NCBI RefSeq assembly: GCF_000255295.1
Contig: NC_017030.1
Location: 3,906,001-3,970,000 of the forward strand
Direction: 5' to 3'
DNA: 64,000 nt
From: Corallococcus coralloides DSM 2259
Lineage (GTDB): Bacteria; Myxococcota; Myxococcia; Myxococcales; Myxococcaceae
Below, in pieces: positions 9,826 to 18,407 of this stretch; within the stretch, counting starts at the first letter, position 1, and every line of letters starts with the position of its first letter. The notes under the pieces are model-generated. The model saw nothing but the letters and a program-made list of their open reading frames with translations. It did no database searches and was not told the origin of the DNA. The translations under genes were made by a program, and so were the position numbers.

Positions 9826-11583
9826 CTACTCGAACACGCCGATGCCCGGGTCGTTGCCACCGGACTTCGCGGGCTTCGTGGGCCGGGGCGGCGGCGCGGC
9901 GCGCACTGGCTCCAACCGCACGTTCACGCGCTGCTCCGCCGTGTCCGCGAGCCGGCTGTAGTCCAGGGTCTTCTCCTGGTCCTGATGCCCGGAGAGCTTG
10001 AAGCGCAGCTCGGTGACCTTGGAGCGCGGCATGAGCAGCTTGGTGGGCGTGGTGCCGATCTGCGCATCACCATCGAAGATGGCCGCGCCGGACGGCGAGG
10101 AGGTGAACTCCACCGTCACGTCCTGCGGCAAGGCCGCCGGAGGAGTCGTCGCCGGCTCCTGCACCCGCGTGGGCGGCGCATCCACAGGGGCCTTCGGAGA
10201 CGTCATCCCCACGGGAGCCTGCGGCGTCTGCGCCGTCTCACCCCCCCCACGCGTCATCACCACCGCCACACCCGCGCCAATCAGCAGCAGCGGCACGCCG
10301 ATGAGCGCCGCCTTCACGCCCCCGGACATGCCCTTGGGCGGCGGCGGAAGCTCCGGTTCCGGCTCCACGTGGCGAGGGGCAGGGGGACGCGGCCTGCTCG
10401 CGGCCACCGGCGCCGGGCTGTTCCCGTTGGACGTCGCCCGCGGAGCCGCTGCCTGCGCTCCCGCCGACGTGCCGCCCCGAGGCGGAGCCAGGCCCACGCG
10501 TGAACCCGTCTTGCCCGTGGCCGGCGCACGGCCCGCGCGGCTGCCGGAACCCAGACGGCTGCCCGAGCCCGCACGGCTTCCAGAGCCCGCGCGGCTGCGG
10601 CTGCCCGTGCCCCGCTCGGCGCCGGGCGTGCCGCCCGTGGGGTGCGCGTCCAGTTCCTCCGGGGACAGGCCCTCCACCGCGTCCAGGAGCGCGTCGATGA
10701 ACTCCTGCGCGTTCTGGTACCGGTCCTCCTTCTCCGGCGCGAGCGCCTTGGCGAAGAAGGCATCCAGCTCCGCCGGCACCGGCGCGCCCTGGCGCTTGCT
10801 GTTCACCGGGGGCACGGGCTGCGTCAGCGACGCCGTCAGCGCCTTGCGCACCGTGTTCGCGCCGTAGGGCGAGCTGCCCGTGAGGCAGAAGTAGAGCACG
10901 CCCGCCATCGAGTAGAGGTCGGAGCGCTGGTCCACGGACTCGCCGCCGGCCTGCTCGGGCGGCATGTACTGCGGGGTGCCCAGCACCTGGCCCGTGGAGG
11001 TGAGCTGCTCCTCCTCGTCCTGCTCCAGCGCCTTCACCAGACCGAAGTCCAGCACCTTGACGAAGTCCTTCCCGTCGAGCGCCTGGACCATGATGTTGTG
11101 CGGCTTCAGGTCGCGGTGGACGCAACCCTCCTCGTGCGCGTGCGCCAGCCCCAGCGTGGCCTGCTCCAGCAGGTTCACCGCGCGGCGCAGCGTCATGGGC
11201 CCTTCGCGCTTCACCAGCTCCTTGAGGCTTTCCCCCTTGAGGAGCTCCATCACGTAGTAGCAGGTGCCGTCCGCCGCCCGGCCGAAGTCGAAGATGGTGA
11301 TGACGTTCGGGTGGCGCAGCCGGCTGGCGATCTCCGCCTCGCGGCGGAAGCGCTCGAAGAACTGGGGCGCCGCGGCGAGCGACGGGTTGAGCGTCTTCAC
11401 GGCCACCGGGCGCTGCACGGACGTCTGCGTGGCCCGGAACACCATGCCCATGCCGCCCTGGCCCAGGACGCTCTCAATCTTGTAGCGGCCGTCCAGCACC
11501 TGGCCCAGGAGCTGGAGGCTCTGCGCCGCGCACAGGTGATCTTGACCTTCGGTACTACCGCAGTGGGGGCAGGGAGCGGCCAT
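9826..11583 (-). CDS. Membrane-anchored Ser/Thr protein kinase with zinc-ribbon and PEGA domain
   Basis: 585-residue Hanks-type kinase. Order: an N-terminal zinc-ribbon-like CPHCG...HLC (5-18), kinase domain with LGQGGMGMVF (P-loop), VAVKTLNP (Lys), HRDLKPHN and DFG, and GTPQYMPPEQ; then a Gly/Ser/Arg repeat tract with GSGSRAG units, an Ala/Pro-rich linker, one transmembrane helix (AALIGVPLLLIGAGVAVVM) and an extracytoplasmic PEGA domain (VEFTSSPSGAAIFDGDAQIGTTP). All catalytic residues are present, so it should be active. ATG 11583 is chosen because the domain begins there; a good promoter ends only about 10 nt upstream and there is no Shine-Dalgarno, so the mRNA may be almost leaderless. 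Divergent from the ABC-F gene. Substrates unknown. Confidence 0.88.
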   Translation of the reverse strand: MAAPCPHCGSTEGQDHLCAAQSLQLLGQVLDGRYKIESVLGQGGMGMVFRATQTSVQRPVAVKTLNPSLAAAPQFFERFRREAEIASRLRHPNVITIFDFGRAADGTCYYVMELLKGESLKELVKREGPMTLRRAVNLLEQATLGLAHAHEEGCVHRDLKPHNIMVQALDGKDFVKVLDFGLVKALEQDEEEQLTSTGQVLGTPQYMPPEQAGGESVDQRSDLYSMAGVLYFCLTGSSPYGANTVRKALTASLTQPVPPVNSKRQGAPVPAELDAFFAKALAPEKEDRYQNAQEFIDALLDAVEGLSPEELDAHPTGGTPGAERGTGSRSRAGSGSRAGSGSRLGSGSRAGRAPATGKTGSRVGLAPPRGGTSAGAQAAAPRATSNGNSPAPVAASRPRPPAPRHVEPEPELPPPPKGMSGGVKAALIGVPLLLIGAGVAVVMTRGGGETAQTPQAPVGMTSPKAPVDAPPTRVQEPATTPPAALPQDVTVEFTSSPSGAAIFDGDAQIGTTPTKLLMPRSKVTELRFKLSGHQDQEKTLDYSRLADTAEQRVNVRLEPVRAAPPPRPTKPAKSGGNDPGIGVFE

Positions 11584-11593
11584 GGGTGCCGGG

Positions 11594-11622
11594 AGTATAG
11601 GCAAGCCCCGCCTTCCGCCCAA
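11594..11622 (-). promoter_or_regulatory. Predicted sigma-70-type promoter of the kinase gene
   Basis: On the minus strand TTGGGC (11622-11617) and TATACT (11599-11594) are spaced 17 bp apart. Transcription would start near 11587, leaving about 4 nt before the ATG at 11583. Confidence 0.5.
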
Positions 11623-11707
11623 CCGGGGAGATGTGCTCCCTGGGCAGTCAGGCAGGCATCAGAACCGTTCCCGAAGGGCTTCCCGGCTGTTATCTCCCCC
11701 CTCCGCC

Positions 11708-13672
11708 ATGAGCCTCGTCATCGCCCAGGACATCAGCCTCGCCTACGGAAAGAAGGTCCTCTTCGACGAGGACAATTTCACCCTCGGTCCCAGGGACCGG
11801 GTGGGCCTGGTGGGGGCCAACGGGACGGGAAAGTCGTCCCTCATGAAGATCATCGCCGGGGCGAGCCAGCCGGACGGGGGCACCGTCCAGTACAGCCGCC
11901 GGGCCCGGGCGGGCTACCTGCCCCAGGAGATCGCCGGCCTGCCGGAGGGCACCGTCGTGGAGGCGGTGATGAGCACCGTCCCCGGCCGGGACTCGCTGGA
12001 GTCGCGCCTGAAGGACACGGAAGCGGCGCTCGCGGCCAGCACGGACGAGGAGGAGCAGCTGGAGCTGGCCCAGACGCTGGCGGACCTCCACGCGGAGCTG
12101 GACGACTTCGAGAACCGCTACGGCCGGCACCACGCCGAGCGCATCCTCAAGGGACTGGGCTTCAAGGACGCGGACCTGTCCAAGCCCACCCAGGCGCTGT
12201 CCGGAGGCTGGCGCATGCGCGCGGCGCTCGCGGGCCTGCTGCTCCAGGACCCGGACCTGCTGCTCCTGGACGAGCCCACGAACCACCTGGACGTGCCCAC
12301 GCTCGCGTGGTTCGACGGGTTCCTGCGCCGCTCCAACAAGGCGATGGTGCTCATCTCCCACGACCGTGACTTCCTCAACCGGCAGATCAACCGGGTGGTG
12401 TCGCTGGAGATGGAGGGCGTGCGCGAGTACGCCGGCAACTACGAGGACTACAAGCGCCAGCGCGCGGAGGAGATGGTGCTCCTGCAGGCGCGGGCGGAGA
12501 AGGTGGAGCAGCGCCGCGCGGAGCTGCAGGGCTTCATTGACCGGTTCGGCGCGAAGGCCACCAAGGCGAAGCAGGCGCAGAGCCGCGCGAAGATGCTGGC
12601 CAAGCTGGAGAAGGTCCAGGTCCTGGAAGAGCGCCAGACGATGAAGTTCCGCTTCCCGGAAGTGGAGCGCTCAGGCCGGGACGTGGTGTTGATGGAGGGC
12701 ATCACCAAGCGCTACGGCCCGCTCACCGTCTACGACGGGCTGAACGCGCGGCTGGAGCGGGGCCAGCGCATCGCCGTGGTGGGTGCGAACGGCGCGGGCA
12801 AGACGACGCTGCTCAAGATGGTGGCGGGAGAGCTGGCGCCGGACAGCGGCAAGGTGACGCTGGGGCACAACGTGGTGGTGGGCTACTACGCGCAGCACCA
12901 CGCGGACAAGCTGGACCGCCGCAACACCATCATTGAAGAGGTGCGGCCCCTGGCGGCGGACAAGCCGGAGAGCTACGTGCGCGGCGTGCTGGGCGCGTTC
13001 CTCTTCAGCGGCGATGACGTGGACAAGCCCATCGGCGTGCTGAGCGGTGGCGAGCGGGCGCGCGTGGCGCTGGCGAAGCTGCTCCTGATTCCGTCCAACT
13101 TCCTGCTGATGGACGAGCCGACGAACCACCTGGACCTGGACTCGTCGGAGATGCTGATTGAAGCGCTGAAGCTGTACGGCGGCACGCTGCTGTTCGTGAG
13201 CCACAACCGCAGCTTCATCAACAACCTGTGCACGCACGTCTGGGAGGTGGCGGACGGCAAGCTCACGTCGCACGCGGGCAACCTGGACGAATACCTCTAC
13301 CACCAGGAGCAGGTGCGCCTGGCCGCGGAGGGCGCGGACACGAGCGCGCCGAGCGGGAAGGGCGCGGCGGCGGGGGCGGCGGGCCCGGTGTCGGAGAAGG
13401 ACCGTAAGCGCCTGGAGGCGGAGGCCCGCCAGCGGCGCTCCGTGGTGGAGGGCCCCATCAAGAAGGAGATCGCGAAGCTGGAGGAGCGCATCGCGAAGGT
13501 GGAGGCCGAACAGAAGGAGCGCGAGGCGCAGCTGGCGGACCCGGTGCTCTACAACGACTTCGCCCGGGCGAAGCCGCTGATGGACGCGCACCGCACGGGC
13601 AAGGAGGAGCTGGAGGACCTCTATGCCCGGTGGGAGGCCGCGCAGGAGAAGCTGGCGGCGGCGCAGGCCTGA
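11708..13672 (+). CDS. ABC-F family ATPase
   Basis: 654-residue soluble protein with two ABC domains and no membrane segment. Domain 1 has GANGTGKSS, LSGGWRMRAALA and LLLDEPTNHLD. A charged linker follows (GFIDRFGAKATKAKQAQSRAKMLAKLE in context, the ABC-F interdomain linker). Domain 2 has GANGAGKTT, LSGGERARVALA and LLMDEPTNHLD. The C-terminus is a coiled coil with Glu/Lys-rich heptads. This is the Uup/YheS/Ettan-type organisation of translation factors that act on the ribosomal E site; which subtype cannot be fixed by eye. ATG 11708 follows CTCCGCC; the domain starts right there (MSLVIAQDISLAYG). The gene ends 9 nt from the convergent EEP hydrolase gene. Confidence 0.9.
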   Translation: MSLVIAQDISLAYGKKVLFDEDNFTLGPRDRVGLVGANGTGKSSLMKIIAGASQPDGGTVQYSRRARAGYLPQEIAGLPEGTVVEAVMSTVPGRDSLESRLKDTEAALAASTDEEEQLELAQTLADLHAELDDFENRYGRHHAERILKGLGFKDADLSKPTQALSGGWRMRAALAGLLLQDPDLLLLDEPTNHLDVPTLAWFDGFLRRSNKAMVLISHDRDFLNRQINRVVSLEMEGVREYAGNYEDYKRQRAEEMVLLQARAEKVEQRRAELQGFIDRFGAKATKAKQAQSRAKMLAKLEKVQVLEERQTMKFRFPEVERSGRDVVLMEGITKRYGPLTVYDGLNARLERGQRIAVVGANGAGKTTLLKMVAGELAPDSGKVTLGHNVVVGYYAQHHADKLDRRNTIIEEVRPLAADKPESYVRGVLGAFLFSGDDVDKPIGVLSGGERARVALAKLLLIPSNFLLMDEPTNHLDLDSSEMLIEALKLYGGTLLFVSHNRSFINNLCTHVWEVADGKLTSHAGNLDEYLYHQEQVRLAAEGADTSAPSGKGAAAGAAGPVSEKDRKRLEAEARQRRSVVEGPIKKEIAKLEERIAKVEAEQKEREAQLADPVLYNDFARAKPLMDAHRTGKEELEDLYARWEAAQEKLAAAQA

Positions 13673-13681
13673 GGCTTCGCG

Positions 13682-14923
13682 TCAGCTGATCTCCGTGTAG
13701 CCGGCGTGCGGGTGGTCCGACGTGTCCCGGGTATCCACCTGGGCGCTGTTCTGGGTGTTCACGCCGGCGGTGGTCCACACCTGGTCGAAGTCCTCAATCT
13801 CATCCGGGCCACCGCTCGTGCCGCCCACGGCGCGCTGCAGGCCGTACTGGCCGAAGATGGCCTGGACCTCCGTCGTGGAGGTGTTGAGGTCGCCCATCAC
13901 CACGACGTCGCGCGGCGGCGGGCCCTTGGCCTCGGCGGCGGCGAGCTGCGCGATGTACGCGAGCTGGGCGTCACGCAGCGCCTTGTTGTCCTCGCCCGCG
14001 GCGACGTGGACGTTGATGATGGTCCGCTCCTTGCCGTCCGGCCCCATGACACGGGTGACGAGCGCGGCGCGCGGCTCCGACGTGTCGTTGTGGCGGAGGA
14101 CTTCGTTGTGGTCGTGCAGCTGGTTGCGCTCCTCGGGCGTCAGCTGACCGTCCGCGAGGGCGGCGAGCTCCTCGGCGGAGGCGGCGCCCGTGCCCCCCAC
14201 GTGCGTGGGCAACGCGACGGTATAGGCCTCGGTGAGTTCATCCGGAGCCGCGACGTAGGTGGCATTCCCGTAGGTGGCATCCGAGCCCCTGTCCTCCTTG
14301 ATGCCACCCTCCTGATCATCGCCGGAGAAGGCCTCGCCCGTGACGAGCGTGCCCCCGGGTGTCTGGTAGAGGGTGGTGCCGTCCGCGCCCGTGCGGATGG
14401 CGGTCTCGGGAGCATCCGCGTAGATGTCCACGGGCTCCGGGCTGTCTTCCCCCAGGAAGATCGCGAAGTCCCGGTCGACGCCGACGACGATGTCGAGCGC
14501 GGTGTTCCGGTTGCCGCTGCGCCCGACGTTCACGTCCACCTCCTGGAACGCGACGATGGTGGCGCCGGAGTCCTTGATGAGATCGGCCTGGGCCGCGCGG
14601 TTGGTCTTCTCGTTGTAGGAGGGGGCCTTCCCCGTGGCGGTGTTGAGGGTGATGATGGCCGTCCCCGTCTTCTTGCCCTCGGGCGGCAGTTCCTCCACCG
14701 ACACGGGCTTGTTGAAGCCGGTGTGGGTGGCCTGGGGGTTGAGCTCGGGCATCGGGCTCTTGCTCCGATGGCCTGACGGGGTGAACGAATCCAGCTGGCG
14801 CAGCTGCGCGGGAGGCGGCTTGAGGGCGGGGGCCGCCTTCGGGGGAACCTCCGTGCGGGGCGCGGGCTTGGGGGTGATGCGGGCGCGGAAGGCGTCGCGG
14901 GCGGCGGGGCTCCAGAGGCTCAT
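13682..14923 (-). CDS. Endonuclease/exonuclease/phosphatase-family hydrolase
   Basis: 413-residue protein of the DNase I-like (EEP) fold. Motifs in order: VAFQEVDVNVGRSG (metal-binding Glu, about residue 126), IINVHVAAGEDN, VVMGDLNTS (catalytic Asp/Asn near 340) and the terminal DTSDHPHAGYTEI (Asp-His pair). The first 90 residues are Pro/Ala-rich with no hydrophobic signal, so export, if any, would not be Sec-type. An insert of about 100 residues (DDQEGGIKEDRGSD to LHDHNEVLRH) interrupts the fold. Substrate may be DNA, a phospholipid or an inositol phosphate. Single-gene unit, convergent with the ABC-F gene. Confidence 0.75.
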   Translation of the reverse strand: MSLWSPAARDAFRARITPKPAPRTEVPPKAAPALKPPPAQLRQLDSFTPSGHRSKSPMPELNPQATHTGFNKPVSVEELPPEGKKTGTAIITLNTATGKAPSYNEKTNRAAQADLIKDSGATIVAFQEVDVNVGRSGNRNTALDIVVGVDRDFAIFLGEDSPEPVDIYADAPETAIRTGADGTTLYQTPGGTLVTGEAFSGDDQEGGIKEDRGSDATYGNATYVAAPDELTEAYTVALPTHVGGTGAASAEELAALADGQLTPEERNQLHDHNEVLRHNDTSEPRAALVTRVMGPDGKERTIINVHVAAGEDNKALRDAQLAYIAQLAAAEAKGPPPRDVVVMGDLNTSTTEVQAIFGQYGLQRAVGGTSGGPDEIEDFDQVWTTAGVNTQNSAQVDTRDTSDHPHAGYTEIS

Positions 14924-15001
14924 GGATGGGCTCCGTGATCAGGTCGGCAACAGCGGGTTGCCGACGAGTACGCAGCCCCCCAGCGCGCGGTTACAGGCGA
15001 T

Positions 15002-15877
15002 TCATTGGACGTCGAAGGTCTTCCGGACCGGGGCGCCGCCGCGCTCGATTTGCAGCTCGATGCGCCGGGCGTCTCGGAGCTTGGTGAAGGCCTCCAGCGC
15101 CTTGTCGGGGCTGTCCAGGTCCAGGCCGTTGATGCGCTGGAGCACGTCTCCATTGCGCAGCCCCAACCGTGAGTAGAACGACTCCTCACGGATGGAGAAC
15201 AGCTTGAAGCCCATGGGGCGGCCGTCCTTGAAGGCGGGCACCACCCGGGCCTGCATGGACAGCTCGTTCAGGTGCGTGAGCGCTTCGGTGACGTCCTCGC
15301 GCGGCACGGCGTAGGTGTCCGGGCCTGTCTCCCGGATGCCTCGGCCCAGGCTGGAACCTCCGGGCTGCGCGGCCCCCGGATGGACGTTCACCGCGACGGG
15401 CGGCACGCTCCCGGACCCGTCGACGTACTCGAGCCGCCCGTCCACCAGCAGCAGGATGCGCTCCCGTTCGATGGCGAAGACCCGCGCCCCCTGGATGATG
15501 TCACTGACCATCAGGCTGTGCGCGCTACCGGCTGGCAGCTCATGGATGGAGGCCATGGACCACCGGGGATCCTGCGCCACCAGGGTGCCCAGCAGCCGGA
15601 TGCCCAGGGTGCTCCGGCGCAGGTCCTGCGGCGGCTCTGGAGGCAACGCCACGCTGGCGACGGACGAGAGCCCCGTCAGCTGCGCCAATCGCGTCCCATC
15701 CAGCGCCGGCAGGGGAGGGGCGTTCGACGGCACCGGCGCCGCGGCCCAGGCGTCACGGAGGCCTGGCAGCACGAAGGTGCTGGTCACCTGGTTCACGATC
15801 AGCGCGGCCGTCAGGGCACACGCAAAGACAAGCAGGACGAACAGGCCCTGGATGGGCCGCTGCAGCTCACGGTTCAC
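15002..15877 (-). CDS. gspC: Type II secretion inner-membrane protein GspC (orphan)
   Basis: 291 residues. Bitopic inner-membrane protein with one N-terminal helix (LFVLLVFACALTAALIV, about 12-28), a GspC homology region (LLGTLVAQDPRWSMASI to GRLEYV, about 95-155) that contacts the secretin, and a C-terminal PDZ domain (GFKLFSIREESFYSRLGLRNGDVLQRINGL in outline). This is the standard plan of the protein linking the assembly platform to the outer-membrane secretin. No other gsp gene lies nearby, so it must work with a system encoded elsewhere, as is common in myxobacteria. The start is GTG at 15877 and its Shine-Dalgarno GGGAGG lies 7 nt upstream inside a perfect hairpin, so translation may be controlled. 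Confidence 0.8.
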   Translation of the reverse strand: MNRELQRPIQGLFVLLVFACALTAALIVNQVTSTFVLPGLRDAWAAAPVPSNAPPLPALDGTRLAQLTGLSSVASVALPPEPPQDLRRSTLGIRLLGTLVAQDPRWSMASIHELPAGSAHSLMVSDIIQGARVFAIERERILLLVDGRLEYVDGSGSVPPVAVNVHPGAAQPGGSSLGRGIRETGPDTYAVPREDVTEALTHLNELSMQARVVPAFKDGRPMGFKLFSIREESFYSRLGLRNGDVLQRINGLDLDSPDKALEAFTKLRDARRIELQIERGGAPVRKTFDVQ

Positions 15878-15880
15878 GGA

Positions 15881-15911
15881 AAGGCCTCCCTGTTTGGAAC
15901 AGGGAGGCCTT
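15881..15911 (-). promoter_or_regulatory. Perfect 14-bp hairpin enclosing the gspC ribosome-binding site
   Basis: Arms AAGGCCTCCCTGTT (15881-15894) and AACAGGGAGGCCTT (15898-15911) are exact reverse complements around a 3-nt loop. On the gspC mRNA the downstream arm contains GGGAGG, 7 nt before the GTG start, so the folded form hides the ribosome site. It is not followed by a U-tract, which argues against a simple terminator, though it could also protect the 3' end of an upstream transcript. Confidence 0.7.
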
Positions 15912-16039
15912 GAGCAAGCCAGGGGCCAGCGGCTGTCCCAGAGGGAGCGCTGTTGGCCCTGAGGCCCGGTCAGGGACCTCGTGTCAGGGAACGCGGTGCC
16001 AGCAATGACAACCCGTCATGACACGGTGTCCGTCCTCTC

Positions 16040-17566
16040 TCAGTGGCCGTAATAGAAGGCCGAGCCCCAGAGGTAGCCGTTCCGGCTGGCGGGAGCCGTG
16101 CCCACCAGGCAGTGCGCGCCGTCATAACCGCCGATGACACAGTGGGGCGGAGGCGTGATGTAGAGGTTGTTCGCCCACTTGAACGGCGCCGAACCCCAGG
16201 GCAGCGGCATGACGAAGCAGTTGGCACCGTCGAACGTCGACGGCGCGGGGCATGCGTTGCCGGGGCCGGGCGTCAGGTAGAGGTTCCCGGACCAGATGAA
16301 GTAGCTGGTGCTCCAGGAGGGGTAGGGGAGGATGTAGCAGTTCGCCGTGTCCCAGCCGGAGGGCGCCGGACACGACGTGCCGGGGACCGCGTTGACGTAG
16401 TAGGCGTTGTTGTGGACGAACGCCGTCAGCCCGGAGGGCACGTTCATCACGTGGCAGTTCGCCCCATCCCAGCTCGCGGTGATGGGCGCGCCCGTGTGGG
16501 ACGTGACGGTCGGCGCGCAGGGGTTGTAGGGGTTGTAGGGCGTGGCCGCGGAGAAGAACGCGTACGAGTCGGCGTTGCGGACGGCGCTGCTGGGATCGGC
16601 GCTCGCGAGCGCCAGGTTGGCGGAGAAGCCGTACTGGATGTCCTCCGTCTTCGCCACGACCCGGAAATGGCTGACTTCGTGAATCAGGGTGTCTGCCTTG
16701 GAGCCTGGTCCCGTCATGGGCGCGGGCCAGAAGCCGGAGCACAGGTGGATCTTGTATTCCTTCCGGGGCTTGACGTAGGCGTAGGCGTTGCTGTCGTTGC
16801 AGTCGCAGTAGAACTTGAACGTCTCGTTGTCCACGGCGTTGCGAATCTTCCGGAAGTTCTCACGGACGGTGCTGTAGCGAGAGCTGTCGTAGGCGCCGAA
16901 CCATTGGGTGTAGCGAGTCACCGGGTTCCCCGCCACCAGGTAGTCATAGGAGTCGTTCGCGTAGTTGAGGGCGTGCTGCCGGGCGTCGATCAGCGCGTTC
17001 TTCTGCGAGCTGCTGCACTGCTTCCACTTCTCGTTGCTGCCATTGACGATCTTGGTCTCCGGTTCGTCGTCCAGGTCGTCCGGATCCAGGGGCGGCTCGC
17101 GACCCTCGATGTCGAGGAAGACGACGTTGGAGACCGCCGTCCCCTTGCCCATTCGCGCGTCCAGGAGCTCGGTCTTGAACTGGACCGCGTAGGTGCCCGA
17201 GACGGAGAGGTCGTAGTTGTCCCAGAGCGAGGCGATGCCCGAGACGCTCTCTCCCGGCTTCAGCGTGAGGTAGTCGCTGTCCATGGGCGCGTCGCGCCTG
17301 TAGAGCCGGCCGATGTACTCCACCGGCTTGCGCTCCAGGGAAACGGAGAGGATGTCCGCCTTGATGCCGTCCACGACAGGCGTCTGGTAGCCGAGGATCC
17401 GCACCGGGCCTTTCGATACGTTCGTGAACGTGACCGCGAGGTCCACGGGCGCGTCCGCCGGGAACTTCGTCACCTTGGACGCGAGCGTGATTTCAATGGC
17501 CTCCCCGGCGCTTGCGTGTAATGGGATTGAAACGAGCGCGGCCACAATGAGACTGGTCAATTTCAT
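16040..17566 (-). CDS. Secreted M35-type (aspzincin) metalloendopeptidase with C-terminal repeats
   Basis: 508 residues. Sec signal peptide MKLTSLIVAALVSIPLHASA; an immunoglobulin-like N-terminal propiece (PADAPVDLAVTFTNVSKGPVRI in outline); then the deuterolysin/peptidyl-Lys metallopeptidase domain with the zinc motif HEVSH in TLIHEVSHFRVV, YGFSANLALA, and the third ligand Asp in NADSYAFF. The CDCNDSNAYAYV segment is typical of the family. The last 160 residues form four Cys-containing repeats of about 42 residues (pattern C-x-P-...-D-x-A/G-NC-x-V/I-x-x-x-P), probably a wall- or surface-binding module. ATG 17566 is used as the start because it opens the signal peptide; TTG 17602 is possible. 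A 6-bp hairpin (17572-17588) sits just before the ATG. Likely a predatory or nutritional exoprotease. Confidence 0.85.
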   Translation of the reverse strand: MKLTSLIVAALVSIPLHASAGEAIEITLASKVTKFPADAPVDLAVTFTNVSKGPVRILGYQTPVVDGIKADILSVSLERKPVEYIGRLYRRDAPMDSDYLTLKPGESVSGIASLWDNYDLSVSGTYAVQFKTELLDARMGKGTAVSNVVFLDIEGREPPLDPDDLDDEPETKIVNGSNEKWKQCSSSQKNALIDARQHALNYANDSYDYLVAGNPVTRYTQWFGAYDSSRYSTVRENFRKIRNAVDNETFKFYCDCNDSNAYAYVKPRKEYKIHLCSGFWPAPMTGPGSKADTLIHEVSHFRVVAKTEDIQYGFSANLALASADPSSAVRNADSYAFFSAATPYNPYNPCAPTVTSHTGAPITASWDGANCHVMNVPSGLTAFVHNNAYYVNAVPGTSCPAPSGWDTANCYILPYPSWSTSYFIWSGNLYLTPGPGNACPAPSTFDGANCFVMPLPWGSAPFKWANNLYITPPPHCVIGGYDGAHCLVGTAPASRNGYLWGSAFYYGH

Positions 17567-17656
17567 CCACTCAGGGTGCAATACCCTGGGCGAAATTTTC
17601 AACGTGACAAATGCGTCGTGCGAGACGCTGATTTGTAACCTGAATTGCTACAGCGG

Positions 17657-18358
17657 CTATTTGAAGATCTTCGACAGGAGCCACACGACGGCGGACTCCG
17701 CGGCGCTGTTGTTCAGGTGCCGGGCCCGGCGGCCATAGGTTTCACTGGGCTGGGCCTTGGTCAGCTCATCCGTGTACGGCGCGGAGCCTTCCGGCGCGCA
17801 GCTTCCACAGTACAGCCGCTCCTCCCAGACGAACCCGTAGCGCACGTCCATCCGCCGGCCACACGTCACGCAGGCCGGCTCGTCACCCACGCGCACTTTC
17901 GGCAACAGGCTCAGGCTTCGCTTGGGGTCGTACTCGTGCTCGAAGTCCGCGGCGATGGGCTGCGGCTCCGGGCGGGCTTCCGGCTCCGCCGCCTTCTGGA
18001 GCCGGGCCAGCTCCTCCGCGTCCAGGGCCACGCCCCGGCACTTCGTGCAGACGTCCACCGTCACGTCCCGCAGGTCCACCGCGGGCAGGGGGGCGCTGCC
18101 GCACGTGGGGCAGGTGGGCGCCTGGCGCCCGCAGGACGGACAGCCCGGGACGTACTGGAGCGAGGCCTCACAGCCCTTGCACCGCCCGGGCTTGCCCTTC
18201 GCCTGCTCGAAGACGGCCGTCAGCGTGGGCCCGCCGACGACGCGCGCCAGCATCTCCTCCTCGAACCAGGCGGCCCCGCAGGCGCCGCACTCGTCGCGCA
18301 CCAGCCCCCGGGCGTAGGTGTTGCGCATCGTCGTCTGGCAGAAGGGGCACGCCTGCAT
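17657..18358 (-). CDS. Multi-zinc-ribbon protein (zf-TFIIB-like)
   Basis: 233 residues with six CxxC-type knuckles: CPFC, CGAC, CKGC, CPSCG, CPTCG/CTKC (with the zf-TFIIB signature VDVCTKCRGVALDAEELARL), then CVTCGRR and YCGSC. The TFIIB-like zinc-ribbon family has no settled function. The distal CVTCGRRMDVRYGFVWEERLYCGSC unit is a separate treble-clef-like pair. No signal peptide or membrane segment is seen, so it is probably cytoplasmic. It lies 49 nt downstream of the histidine kinase gene on the same strand and may be cotranscribed with it. Confidence 0.7.
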   Translation of the reverse strand: MQACPFCQTTMRNTYARGLVRDECGACGAAWFEEEMLARVVGGPTLTAVFEQAKGKPGRCKGCEASLQYVPGCPSCGRQAPTCPTCGSAPLPAVDLRDVTVDVCTKCRGVALDAEELARLQKAAEPEARPEPQPIAADFEHEYDPKRSLSLLPKVRVGDEPACVTCGRRMDVRYGFVWEERLYCGSCAPEGSAPYTDELTKAQPSETYGRRARHLNNSAAESAVVWLLSKIFK

Positions 18359-18407
18359 GGCGCCCGCAGCCTACCGGGTCTTTCCCGGAAACGGGATGCC
18401 GCCCGAT

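Noticed and set aside
9692..9961. Plus-strand 89-codon frame beyond the IS relic
   Set aside because: Overlaps the kinase gene on the other strand and has no ribosome site or similarity.
15881..15911. Simple rho-independent terminator of the M35 gene
   Set aside because: No U-tract on the transcribed side, and it is 130 nt from that gene but 3 nt from the gspC start; a regulatory role fits better, though not proven.
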